The position numbers and the translations under genes are program-made. The notes beneath the pieces were generated by a model that did not search any database, was not told the origin of the DNA, and saw only the letters and a list, made by a program, of their open reading frames with translations. This document shows positions 33,232 to 43,906 of a stretch of DNA of 64,000 bases, piece by piece. Numbering within the stretch: the first letter of the stretch is position 1; each line of letters starts with the position of its first letter. The stretch comes from Lotus japonicus (taxonomy: Eukaryota > Streptophyta > Magnoliopsida > Fabales > Fabaceae): NCBI RefSeq assembly GCF_012489685.1, contig NC_080044.1:45136964-45200963 (forward strand), in the 5' to 3' direction.

Positions 33232-33690
33232 TTCAGATCCCTCTCTATCTGACCTAATTATTTTAATATTATTTTATTTCCTTCTTCTCCTTCACTACTC
33301 TCAGCCGCCACCGCAGCTTCTTCATTGTGCAGCCGTCGCCGCCGCCGAGCCACCGGTAACAGCCAACCCCTGCGCCACTCCCATAAGCGATGCCGCTCGC
33401 TCCGCCCGTTCAGACGCGTCCAGATCGTTTCACGATCTCCCCTGCAGCCCCACGCGTCCAGATCCGCTCGGATCTCCCCGGCCCGCACCTCCTTCGCGTC
33501 GCCACACCTCCGGCTGCCTCCGCCCGCCGTCGCCTGCCCAAGGACGACCGTCGGCCCCTCGCGCACGCTCTCTTCTTCCAGCAAGGAGCAGCGACGCCGC
33601 CCTAGGGTTTGCATCCCCTTTGCAACCCGCGGCCCATGATCTCTCTCCAGATCCGACCCGCTAGCTTCTCCACCCGAGAAGCCTTTCCCA

Positions 33691-35862
33691 GTGGCTCACC
33701 CGGCCCGGTTCACCAGTGAACCTGCCCAGCGGTTCAACCAAACCAGTTCACATCCACAACAGCAAAAAAAAAACCTAATTTTTTTTATTGCAGGTTTTAC
33801 GGCTGATTCCGCTTCTACCAATGCTTCTCCGACCGCCGCCACCACTACAGTTCCCACACCCACGACGTCGGCGTCCTCCTCTGCCTAGTCGGATTTTCAT
33901 CCGGCCCTGGCTGTCACCAATATCAAAAACAACATTCCTTTCAAACTCGAGATCGACAAAGATCATTATGCCATGTGGGCTGAACTGTTTGAAACTCATG
34001 CTCACGCCACTCAGGTGCTCCACCACAACATTCCTCAAGCTGGCCTAGAGCCTCCTGCGCGCACCGATGCTTCCTATGCTCGGTGGGCCACTCTTGACTC
34101 TACTGTCAAACAGTGGATTTATTCCACCATCTGCTTTGATCTTCTCGCCACTTTTATGGAGAAAGGTTCTACTGCTATGGCTACTTGGAACCGTATCGCT
34201 TCTATATTTGAGGACAATCAGAACTCTCATGTTGTCGCTCTCGACCAGGATTTCATCTCCACTCGCATGGATGATTTTCCTAGTGTTTCAGTGTATTGTC
34301 AGCGTCTGAAACATATCTCTGATCAGTTGAGGAATGTTGGTGCCCCAGTCAGTGACCATCGTCTTGTTCTCCAGTTGGTCTCTGGTCTCACTGAGCCTTT
34401 CCGTGCTGTTGCCACTCTGATCCGTCAGAGCGAGCCTTTGCCTCCTTTTCTCAAGGTCCGCTCCATGCTGATTCTAAAGGAATCTGGTCTTGCCAAGATG
34501 TCAGGCTCTGCCTCTAGGACTGCTCTGCACACCTCTACTTCTCATCCACGGAACTCCGATGACTCTACTTAGCAGCGCACCACCAACCGCAGCAATCAGG
34601 GACACTCTAACCACCGTTCTGGGTCCGGGAAAAATCATCATCTTCAAGGTAGTTCTGCTAAACCTAAGAAGAAAGGTGGCCCCCGCTATACTGGTTCATT
34701 TGGCTCCTCTGGTTCCCTTGCTGCAACTCCTTCTCCATGGCTCCCACCTCCGCAGGCATCCTGGAATCCCTAGGGTTGGGCTCCTCCCTCTAGTTGGGCT
34801 CCTTCCCCTTGGGGCATGCCTCCTTGTCCTTATCTCACATCTCAGTGGTCGCGTCTCATGGGTCCTCCGCAACAACCCAGAGTTCTAGGTCAGCGTCCTC
34901 ACACCTACACCGCTACCACTTCTCCAACACCCACTGATATCACTGCTGCCATGCACACCATGTCCTTGACTCCTCCAGACAACACGTGGTACATGGACAC
35001 CGGCGCCTCATCCCACACTACAACATCTTAAGGTACTCTTACGTCTTATTTTAATTTAAGTCATTTAAATCAGAAACTGATAGTTGGTAGTGGTCAGGGC
35101 ACTCCAATTCGGGGTTCGGGACACACTTCTATTCCTACCCCTCACAAACCTTTAGCACTCAATCATATCTTGCACACTCCGCGAATTATTAAAAACTTAA
35201 TTTCTGTGCGACAACTCACTAGTGACAATAATGTTTCTGTTTCTTTTGATCCATTTAGATTCTCGGTGTCGGACTTCCAGACGGGGATGCCTCTCCTGAG
35301 ATGTAACAGCCTTGGCGACCTCTACCCAGTCACCCGTTCTTCTCATTTTGCTGGTCTTGCTTCTGGTGTCTGGCACAATCGCCTTGGTCATCCTGCTTCC
35401 TCATCTTTAAATCACCTTAGGAATAGTAAACTTATTTTTTGTGAACCTTCGAGTTCTAGTTCTGTTTGCGATTCTTGTGTTTTAGGCAAACATGTTCGGT
35501 TGCCTTTTAGTTCCTCTGAAACTATTACTTTAAGGCCATTTGATATTTTGCATAGTGACTTACGGACGTCTCCTATTTTAAGCATTGCTGGTCATCGTTA
35601 TTAAGTTTTATTTTTGGATGATCACACTGATTTTTTATGGACGTTTCCAATTGGTAAGAAATCTCAAGTTTATGAAATATTTACTACTCTTGCTACACTT
35701 ATTAAAACTCAATTTTCAGTAAATATCAAATGTCTCCAATGTGATAATGGACGTGAATATGACAATGCCTCTTTCCATCGGTATTGTAATGCTAATGGTC
35801 TTATTTTTCGCTTCTCTTGCCCTCACACTTCTTCTCAAAACGGCAAAGCAGAACGCAAAATC
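33691..35862 (+). pseudogene. Gag, protease and partial integrase of the third copia
   Basis: A single plus-strand frame from about 33691 is interrupted by several stops (TAG at 33886-33888 and 34570-34572, a TAG near 34770, TAA near 35029 and 35602). Gag shows ITKDHYAMW-like [25 protein letters not shown] and [15 protein letters not shown]. The protease site is WYMDTGASSH near 34990. The pre-integrase motif is VWHNRLGHP with CDSCVLGK, and integrase has LHSDLRTSP, LQCDNGREYDN and QNGKAERK. It ends at 35863, where the catalytic Glu region meets the solo LTR. Confidence 0.9.
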
Positions 35863-38035
35863 CTGTTGTGTAAGACCCAGGATTTTAGAATTAAAATAAA
35901 TTAATTAATTTCCACCTCACGCATAGGATTTTGTGTAAGAGCGAGGGGAACTTGACTTGTATTTAATGTTTGGATTAGCGTTATGAAGAAGAAAGTTCAG
36001 GAAATGGTTAATAATAGTTCTATAGTCGCTATAGGTTATAGCACGAGCTTTATTCACTTCCGCCTTAAGGCGAAAGCGTTAGTAAAAGGCTAATCCGCTC
36101 TTAAAGCACTGTAGAAGCGAAATTCAAAAATATTCAGAGGATTATAAGAATTTCTCTTATTCCTTTCCCTTACGAGTGTTTCAACACGAAACCCTGGAAT
36201 GTACAAACGATCGTTTTCGATTCTCGGAGGTTTGCCGAAACTAAAAACCTGATAGCTCAAGAAACCTAAAATAAACGGTTGATGAAGACTTTTTCTATTC
36301 AGAGCTTCAAACGAAGATTTCACACGCATACATCTATTTCTTTCGATGTTTCCAATCTTTCTTCAGAAGAAAGTTTTCTCTTCCGACATCTACTGCAAAA
36401 AGTAACTTTTCGGGTTAAATCGATTAACACCGTTAGCGAGTCGTTTGCTTAAATTCCAAGAAGCCTGTTTCGAGTTTTGGAATTCTGTTGTCGGATTCTA
36501 TCTTATAATTCACAGAGGAATGTGCAGGAAAAATTGGAATCGCGAAATTTTTATTTTCCCGCATTTTCCCTCTCCTATAAATAGCTTGAAAAACCAAAAA
36601 TCCTCACCACTTCACCCATGGAGGCCGCGGCTTGGAGAGGAGATGGAGGAGGAGAGATTTTTGCCGATTCTTGCTTGATCGTCGCTCTGTTCGTTGCTAT
36701 GCGTAGACCTCGAGGTACTGATGCTTTTCCTTACCTCTGATCGTAAATTCTGTCGCTTTTCTCTATGTTTTTCTGTGCTCAAAGTTTCTAGCTTTTTGTA
36801 AAACTGTCCAAATAACTCGATCTCTCTATCTAAACTTATTCCTTGCATGCCCAAGAGCATGTTTAGCGGATTACATTTCGCCGATTCTCGTCGAATCGCC
36901 GTAGAACTTCAATTCTGCTCGAAAAAGCCATTTTTGACCCAAGCTTCGCCCTTTAGACTTAAAACTCTCGGCTGAGCTTAGCGCTAGTAGGATTAGTTGC
37001 CATAAGCGTCGTTGGTGACGTCCCCATCTAATTTGTTTTTCGAAATTCTGATTTTGAGTTTCCGAGCTAAAAATCTTGACCAAAATACCCTTGTTCTAGT
37101 TTTCGATCCGATAATTTTTCTGAGAATTTCCCTGGCCTAGATATCGCCTAAGAATACCTAGGAATTGATTTAGATCGAAGAAAAAGTTCGGAAACCCTAT
37201 TTTCTAAAGTGACCGAAACCTGTTTGTTAGGGTACCGTGTCCAAAAATAATTTTTGGGTCTGTATGACCTAAGCCATTGCGTAGCTCTTTCAATTGTCGA
37301 AATTTTGGCGTTGGTTTCGTGTCATTCCGAGTTCTGTAGCTCGAGTTATGCGCATTTTAGCGAAAACATGTCTTATTGTCCATTCGTGCCTAAATGTCGA
37401 ACTCTAGAGCTTCAAAAGCTTCTTTTCGTGTTTTGAGAGTGTTATTAGTTGTTTTGGTTCTTAGCGACTAAGCAATGATACTTTGCTTAAGGTTTGGAAC
37501 GAGTTGAGCTGAGGAAAAAGACTTTGGAGCAATTGGTGAGGTTTCACAACTAAAGAGGACGCCCGGGGAACTTGCTGGGTTCGAGAGCTTTATTTTGGAT
37601 TGGACTGAGATGTTGAGCTTGGATGAAGAAATTGGCTAAGGTAAGGGTAACTCAGTTTTAGCGCGTCTTTGAGTCTTGCCTGCTTTTTTCGCACTGCATG
37701 CGTTTGAGATGAAGGTGTTTAATTTGATTGACTATTAATTGATATATTGACATGTTTTGCAATGTTGTATGCTTGCTTATGTTGAATGTTTTCTAAGGCT
37801 TGTGCCAAATGTTTTCTTGAGGCTTCGACCGAGTGAACTTATTGAGACGTGTGTCTCCGTTTTCTAAGAGGCTTCGGTCGTTTACTGGTTTCTGTCATTG
37901 AACTGAGTTGGTATGTAATTGAATTGATTTATGTTGGTTGATAATATGAATAACATGTGGTTATCCTGATTTGATTATTGAATTTGAGATTGTTGTTTGA
38001 GTGACTACTGAGTTGGATGAGATGTTTTGGTTTGC

Positions 38036-38370
38036 TTGAAGTGGCAGTGGAGTGAATATTTTCACATGACTGTCCCGTCTTTCGAGGCGTTCTAAAGTGG
38101 CAATGAGGTGGGTGTGGTCCCATCTTTCGAGATGTTCTAAAGTGGCGATAAGGTGGGTGTGGTCCCACGCGATTGTCCCGTCCGTAGTGGCGCTAAGTGG
38201 CAATGAGGTGGGTGTGGTCCCGCGTGATTGTCCCGTCTTGCGAGACGTTATCAAGTGGTAGTGGAGTGGATATTTTCACATGACTATCCCGTCTTTCGAG
38301 GCGTTACTTAGTGGCAGTGGAGTGGATGTTTTCACATGACTGTCCCGTCTTGCGAGACGTTATTGTTTGA
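38036..38370 (+). repeat. Complex tandem repeats inside the solo LTR
   Basis: Units of roughly 60-70 bases built from AAGTGGCAGTGGAGTG, TTTTCACATGACTGTCCCGT and CTTTCGAGGCGTT. Alternate forms have AATGAGGTGGGTGTGGTCCC. At least five irregular copies. Confidence 0.75.
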
Positions 38371-38760
38371 TTGATATTGTTGAGGATTGTCGATATCTGA
38401 TTTGAAGTTATATTGATGAAGTTTTTGATATCTGGTTTGATGTTATATTGTTGAGGTCGTTGATATATGGTTTGATGTGATATTGTTGGGGTTGTTGACA
38501 TCTGATTAGATGATATAGATTTAGGTTTTTGTTATTCGATTTGATGTTATATTGTTGAGATTATTGTCATATGATTTTATTATATACTGTGGAGGTTGTG
38601 GATATCTGAGTTGTTATATGCTGTCAAGTTGATGTCTGAATAAATGTTACATTGTTAAGTTGTTGATATCTGAATTAACATATATGTTGTTAAGTTATTG
38701 ATATCTGAGTAGAAATATTGTTGAGGTTGTTGATAGTTGATTTAAATCTATATTGTTGAA
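38371..38760 (+). repeat. AT-rich degenerate repeats inside the solo LTR
   Basis: Repeated variants of GTTGATATCTGATTTGATGT and TATATTGTTGAGGTT, with unit length about 40-60. Non-coding. Confidence 0.6.
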
Positions 38761-39279
38761 TATATGTCGTCATCTATCTTGAATTAAGTTGCTAGTTTAT
38801 GTACCATGATATGCACTTAAATTTGAATAGCATGCTCTTCCCTTTTATACGTGGTAATGGCATGGAGTTAACCCTTTCTATTTGCTACTTGTTGTTTGGG
38901 CGTTTAACGCTATTAGGCGATGGATAATCTTCGATGGAGCTTGACCTTCATACGAGTCGGAGAGGTGAACTTGAAGAACTGTGGAAGACTCGAAGAATAG
39001 AGTCGGGTGTAGAATTAGAGCCTTGGGTTAGAGAGCTTACCCTTATTGATTTAAGCTTGCATAAAGATTTTAGGAATTTATATTTGGGGTTTCGGGTACT
39101 CGCCTTGTTCAAGGCTTGATGTAAATCCCTTTGTAGTTGGGAGTATGCATGACATGTTTTGGAAATACATTTGAAAAGGAAAAAATATACTCGTGTTTAT
39201 ACATTCTTTTGGAAAATATTGCATATTTATTATAATAGGTTACTAAAGTGACACCCGAAATTCGGGGCGTTACATGTTG

Positions 39280-39580
39280 CATCCACAATTTACTTCTGGA
39301 GCTCCACTTTCCTCTCTCTCAGGCAACATTGGTCCATTGTGACAATGTTAGTGTCATCTACCTTTCTGGAAATCCAGTGCACCATCAGCGTACCAAATAT
39401 ATAGAGCTGGATATCCACTTTGTTCGGGAAAAGGTCGCGCGTGGCCAGGCTCGCATCCTTCATGTTCCTTCCCGTCATCAGATTTCGGACATTTTTACCA
39501 AGGGCCTTCCTCGGGTTCTCTTTGATGATTTTCGTTTCAGTCTCAGCGTCGGTGAATCTCCAGCTTCGACTGCGAGGGTG
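39280..39580 (+). pseudogene. RNase H C-terminus of the third copia
   Basis: The frame includes LVHCDNVSVIYLSGNP, RTKYIELDIHFVREKV and ISDIFTKGLP, the last part of copia RNase H. It ends with a TGA at 39581-39583, at the first base of the right LTR. Sequence between the integrase Glu region and this point is missing. Confidence 0.88.
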
Positions 39581-39729
39581 TGATAGAATAGCTTAATAGG
39601 AATAATTTATTTATTCTATTTACTGTAATTACGTTTGTAATTAGGTTTAGTCATTATTATTTAGTCAACTGTATTTTGTATAAATACTCTATCTATTATC
39701 AATAATAAGGACGAAAAATATTTCCTTCA
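39581..39729 (+). repeat. 3' LTR of the third copia element
   Basis: 149 bases matching 33066-33214 with about six substitutions. Confidence 0.88.
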
Positions 39730-39863
39730 TGGGAACTATGGAAGAGACGAAAAATTGTTGAAAATCCATCATGTTTTATATCTTGCCGTGAGGTGGACTG
39801 TCTAGCGGGATCTGACTGATGATGCTAGTGCTTAATCCTTATGGAGGAATCGGCTTGAATCTT

Positions 39864-40394
39864 GGTATAAAAAACACTTTTGGCCCCTGATGTTTTAAGT
39901 TTGTGCAAATTCTGCCCCTACTCTATTTTTATCGATGTTTCTACCCCTCATGTTTTCAAACAGTGCACCGTCTACCCCTCCGTCAGTCAAATGTTAAAAA
40001 ACTAACGAAATTAGCTGATTTGACTTTTTTTTTAAATATTTTTTGGACTTGTCACGTGGAAATTACAAGTGAAATTGAAAAAATGAGGTATGGGAGATTC
40101 AAACTCAAAACCTGTAAGTAGCAAAACATGCATTTAACCAGTTCAGTTACATACATAATTGATATATACATCAAGAGAATTTAATTTATATCATTTCCTT
40201 GATCATCATCAACTTCATATACTCCTCTTCATCTCTCCAATCCACTCAGGAACCTCTCCTGAGAAAGTCTGACTGACGGAGGGGTAGATGGTGCACTATT
40301 TGAAAACATGGGGGGTAGAAAAGTCGACAAAAATAGGGTAGGGGCAGAATTTGCATAAACTTGAAACATTAGGGGCCAAAAATGCTTTTTAGCC
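39864..40394. mobile_element. Small DNA transposon with TIRs of about 125 bp (MULE-like MITE)
   Basis: The first about 125 bases (GGTATAAAAAACACTTTTGG to TCCGTCAGTC) are the inverted complement of the last about 125 (GGCTAAAAAGCATTTTTGGC on the minus strand). Long TIRs with GG ends and 531-bp size suggest a non-autonomous Mutator-like element. The expected 9-bp target duplication (39855-39863 versus 40395-40403) matches at only five positions, so it is old or the borders are slightly off. Confidence 0.7.
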
Positions 40395-40838
40395 TTAAAA
40401 TTAAATGGATGCATCATTTGTAGCTGATGATCAGGCGACATGATTGCTTGTATTTACTGTGGTAAAGTCCTTGCGTGCACATCAGTGTCGTTTTTGAAAC
40501 GAATTACCTACAACGTTTTCAATTCCAATAAAGTGAAGACTTGGAACTTGTATTATTATTCTTCTTCACTACCGCAAGATTGATTCAATTTGTCTTTATT
40601 GTGTGATAAATGTTCTTTAATTAATGTGAGACGTCAATTTAATGCTATGGCTGACTATCTAGCACAAAAAGTTAGGTCTTTTAGGCTTTGTTTGGTTAGG
40701 AAAAAAAAGTGAGAGAAAAAAAAGGAAAAGAAAAGAGAGGAAAAGGAAAGTAAGATGATCTTTTATGTCGTTTGGTATGAAAGAAAAAGTGGAATGAAAG
40801 AAAATAAGTTTATGTCAAATTACTATTCTACCATTTAC

Positions 40839-41141
40839 AGGGCCGGCCCTGCGCCTGTGCAAGCAGGCCCACAGCACAGGACCTCCAAAAAGAAGGGGCC
40901 CAAAAAAAAATTTCATTAAACTTTCCTCTAAAATAAAATTTAGTTATAATAATTAATGTTCAAGATGTTATTAACTACTTGAGTTGGTCTAATAGTTAGT
41001 AACTGTATATGTTACTTTTATGTACCGGGTTTGCCAAAAGAACCAACATAATGGTTTTGATGAAATTTCGAACGTTAAAATTATTAGGGGTCTATTTTTA
41101 TTATTTACCCAGAGCTTCCAAAATCTCGGGACCTACCCTAG
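40839..41141. mobile_element. hAT-like MITE, 303 bp
   Basis: It begins AGGGCCGGCCCTG and ends CTACCCTAG, with short imperfect TIRs. A perfect 8-bp target duplication, ccatttac, at 40831-40838 and 41142-41149 is typical of hAT elements. Confidence 0.8.
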
Positions 41142-41390
41142 CCATTTACATATAGTTTTAAAAAATAATGGACATCTCTCATTTTAAAATATGTTTTCGA
41201 ATTAAAAAAATATTCATAATTTTTAAAATCTAATAAAAAGGCGAAGGCAAGTATCCATTAGCTCACTATAAATGAAGTGTTGAATAACCGTAAAAAAACT
41301 AGCTTATCAAAAAAAAAACCGTAAAAAAACTACTCCAAAAATATAATTCAGGTACTATTTTTTTTTCTTGAAATACTTATTGAAAACTTT

Positions 41391-41460
41391 GTCGCCAAAA
41401 AGACTATAAAGTCCCTATTACATTTTGCGCGGGAAGAGAAAGTTATGTAACTGTTGGCGC
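41391..41460 (+). promoter_or_regulatory. Promoter with E2F-like sites and TATA box
   Basis: GTCGCCAAAAA (41391-41401, reverse of TTTTTGGCGAC) and TTTGCGCGGGAA (41424-41435) fit the E2F consensus, and TTGGCGC (41454-41460) is a weaker match. A TATA-like CTATAAAG lies at 41404-41411, about 155 bases before the ATG. The function is inferred from motifs only. Confidence 0.45.
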
Positions 41461-41564
41461 TTCGATTTAAAGCGAAGATAAAGAGAGAGAGTGGAAACAT
41501 TGAAAAAACAACACACAGTCACAGACTCACTTTTCTCACACACTCAACCTCGCCGCTCGCTGCC

Positions 41565-42542
41565 ATGGAATCGCCGCCATACGACACCGGCCTTCCGGTT
41601 GCCTCCACCGCTATCGTAATGGTGACGCCGCCGGATACCCAGGATGACACTCAAGACGGCGCTCAAGACGTTTTCCACACTCCGCGTGAGGACTCCTCGC
41701 TCACCTCGTCAGACAACCAGCAACCGACGGTGACCGTCGACTTTGGCGTCGTCCACTGCTCGGTCAGCAAGGTCTTCGATTCTGGAACCCAGGGGTTCGT
41801 TGATTTAGGTGGGTTTCCAGATGAGTCAGAGTTCATGGATTTGGGAAAAGACTCTGGATTAGGGTTTCCCGAAGCCGCCGACGAGATCTCACCTGGATCC
41901 GGAGGAGATGGTATGGGCGAGATTCCTGGAATTCAGGCTGATCAATTTGGGGTTTCTGATGCAGATGCAGAAAATCAGGTTTCTGATGATGCTGATGCAA
42001 AAAATCAGGTTTCTGGTGATGCTGATGCTGAAAATCCCAGCAATCTAGATGGTGAGCAAATGCCTGAGGATGAGATTTGCATAGAGGTTTCATACGACGA
42101 AGATTTGGGCTCTGGGAAGAAATCTGAAACCCTAGCAGCTGCTGATTTGGGAACTAAAGCATGTGATGACATTGACAGGGATGGATACTTGACTGAGAGT
42201 GAAACCTTAATTTATGAGGTCACTGAAGATTCTGGAAAGCGAGGCGGGAGCGATAAGGCCACTGAAGATTCTGGAGAGCGAGGCGGGAGCGATAAAGAAT
42301 TGGTGCAGAAGCGTGCTGCAGAAGATGAATTGAAATCTGGTCCGGAGAAAAGGAAGTTTTCTGGTTATGATGTGTTGAAAGTCATGGCGGAGAACAATGC
42401 TCATAGAAGTAAAGATGAGCCTACTCTGTCTCTGTTGGAAACGGCGAGGCTTATAGGTATAACATTTCCTCGGCCGAGGTGGTGGCCGAAGAATGATGAT
42501 AGGTTTGCTAGTGGGTTGTTTCTTTTTGAGGAAACTTCTTAA
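41565..42542 (+). CDS. Acidic protein of unknown function, single exon
   Basis: The ATG at 41565 (MESPPYDTGLP) is preferred to the in-frame ATG at 41454. It follows the leader CACTCAACCTCGCCGCTCGC and fits a TATA near 41404. The 325-residue product is strongly acidic. It has two internal repeat sets: three copies of a VSDADAENQ-like unit (residues about 125-155) and two of TEDSGKRGGSDK (about 225-250). A basic patch and a well-structured C-terminus follow (LSLLETARLIGITFPRPRWWP). No catalytic motif, signal peptide or membrane segment is visible, and I do not recognise the family. The C-terminal tail looks conserved and probably carries the function. E2F-like promoter sites suggest expression in dividing cells, which is inference. 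Confidence 0.8.
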   Translation: MESPPYDTGLPVASTAIVMVTPPDTQDDTQDGAQDVFHTPREDSSLTSSDNQQPTVTVDFGVVHCSVSKVFDSGTQGFVDLGGFPDESEFMDLGKDSGLGFPEAADEISPGSGGDGMGEIPGIQADQFGVSDADAENQVSDDADAKNQVSGDADAENPSNLDGEQMPEDEICIEVSYDEDLGSGKKSETLAAADLGTKACDDIDRDGYLTESETLIYEVTEDSGKRGGSDKATEDSGERGGSDKELVQKRAAEDELKSGPEKRKFSGYDVLKVMAENNAHRSKDEPTLSLLETARLIGITFPRPRWWPKNDDRFASGLFLFEETS

Positions 42543-43906
42543 GGTTTGATGCTTTGTTTTGTTCTGAAAGCTCAGACAAGAGGAAATGAAGCTGTCTCTC
42601 ATGGTTATTTTGTAATGTATGAGGATTCCTAATTCTCTTAATAGTTAACATCGAATGTTCTAGGTGGCTAGGTGCTATTGTGGACACTAGTAAGTAGTAA
42701 CTTGCTGTCATTTTGTGAAATTAGAATATGTAAAACGAATATTGCTGGCTTTGTTTATGTACATTGCTTTAGGATGCTTCATCTGAAACTGAAGTTAGTG
42801 TCGTCTTCTTTTGGTTAAATATTTGGTTAGGAATTTCTCATAATCATGATGTTGATATTACAAGTGTGTTTTTCAACAAAAAATCAAACATGCACCAAAT
42901 GTCAAGAGGTTCTAGTGCTTGCTGTCCTAGTTATAAACGCTCAATATCTGAAGGGATATCAATTTTACAGGTGAAGTCAGAGTACCTACGACAATTTTAA
43001 TGTCGCAACCATATTGTACTAGCACTACAGTATACATAGATAGGTGGAATCAACTTAACTTTCCTATCAGATTTATACAAGGTTTTGAGTATATAATCAC
43101 TCTCACCCCTTGCTAAAGATAGTGTCTATAACTTGTATCATACACAAATACCTTTTACACTGTAAGAGATGTGATAATGTGGTTGATATCTAATAGAGCT
43201 AATTTTGGACCTTCATTGAATACTTTAAACCCTTTAAATTTGTCACATTATCATGATCTGGCTGCAAAAATGATTTTCTACATTATTCAAACTTCAAGCT
43301 TAAGGACTAAAGGGAAAATCTATATTAGAGGTTTTTAGGTGTATGTATAAACTTGTATTAAACCTATGTATCACATCAAAATAAAGTACCACTATATACT
43401 GTGTATCTTATGACATGTTAAATTCTTGACCTAGCAATGCTTAGAGCAAAGTACCTGTAGAATGCCAATACATGGACAAGAATAGAAGGTAATATGCAAA
43501 TAAAGTTCAGACAGTAATTGTCAACTTCTTCCTCATCCATTCTATAAAGCTGTCATCTTTTTTATGGGGGTAATTATAGGGGGAAAAGGGTGTCACATAA
43601 TATCCACAAAACATAAACTACAATTGCATACAAAACTCCGGATATTATCGCTCCGCATTTCATGCTATATGTTACAGTCTATTACCAACCTATACAAATA
43701 AAAAGAGACCCATCCAACTTCATCCTCTGGCAATCCAAGCTCAAGAAGGTTGCAAGGAAAAAAATAAAGCACAACCACCATATCCAGTGTACATGGATTT
43801 TAGTGTTTAAGATGCAACGTACGCACAGACCCTAACCCCATAGCGGTCCGAGTAACCTATATTAAAGATAAGTTAAGGATGAGAAACATGGGAATATACT
43901 GAGCTA
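42543..43906. other. Intergenic region between convergent genes
   Basis: It contains the 3' UTRs of the acidic-protein gene (plus) and the GATA gene (minus). AT-rich, no repeat or gene recognised. Confidence 0.5.

Larger units (their letters stand above)
35869..39274 (+). mobile_element. Solo LTR of a Ty3/gypsy (chromovirus-like) element, 3.4 kb
   Basis: Starts TGTAAGACCC and ends GGGGCGTTACA, the terminal style of Tekay/Del-type LTRs, with a perfect 5-bp target duplication, tgttg, at 35864-35868 and 39275-39279. No internal gag or pol remains, so it is a solo LTR left by LTR-LTR recombination. A TATA box, CTCCTATAAATAGC, lies near 36571-36584. Orientation is inferred from that TATA box. Confidence 0.85.
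33066..39729 (+). mobile_element. Defective Ty1/copia element with 149-bp LTRs, itself interrupted
   Basis: LTRs at 33066-33214 and 39581-39729 start TGATAGAATAG and end TTCCTTCA, differing by about six bases. A TGGG (4 bases) flanks both sides; a full 5-bp duplication is not evident. It contains a primer-binding site, gag, protease, part of integrase and part of RNase H. The rest of integrase and all of RT are deleted, and a solo LTR sits at the deletion point. Confidence 0.9.

Noticed and set aside
33258..33639. GC-rich open frames on both strands
   Set aside because: They lie in the leader of the third copia element between the primer-binding site and gag; no homology and strong composition bias.
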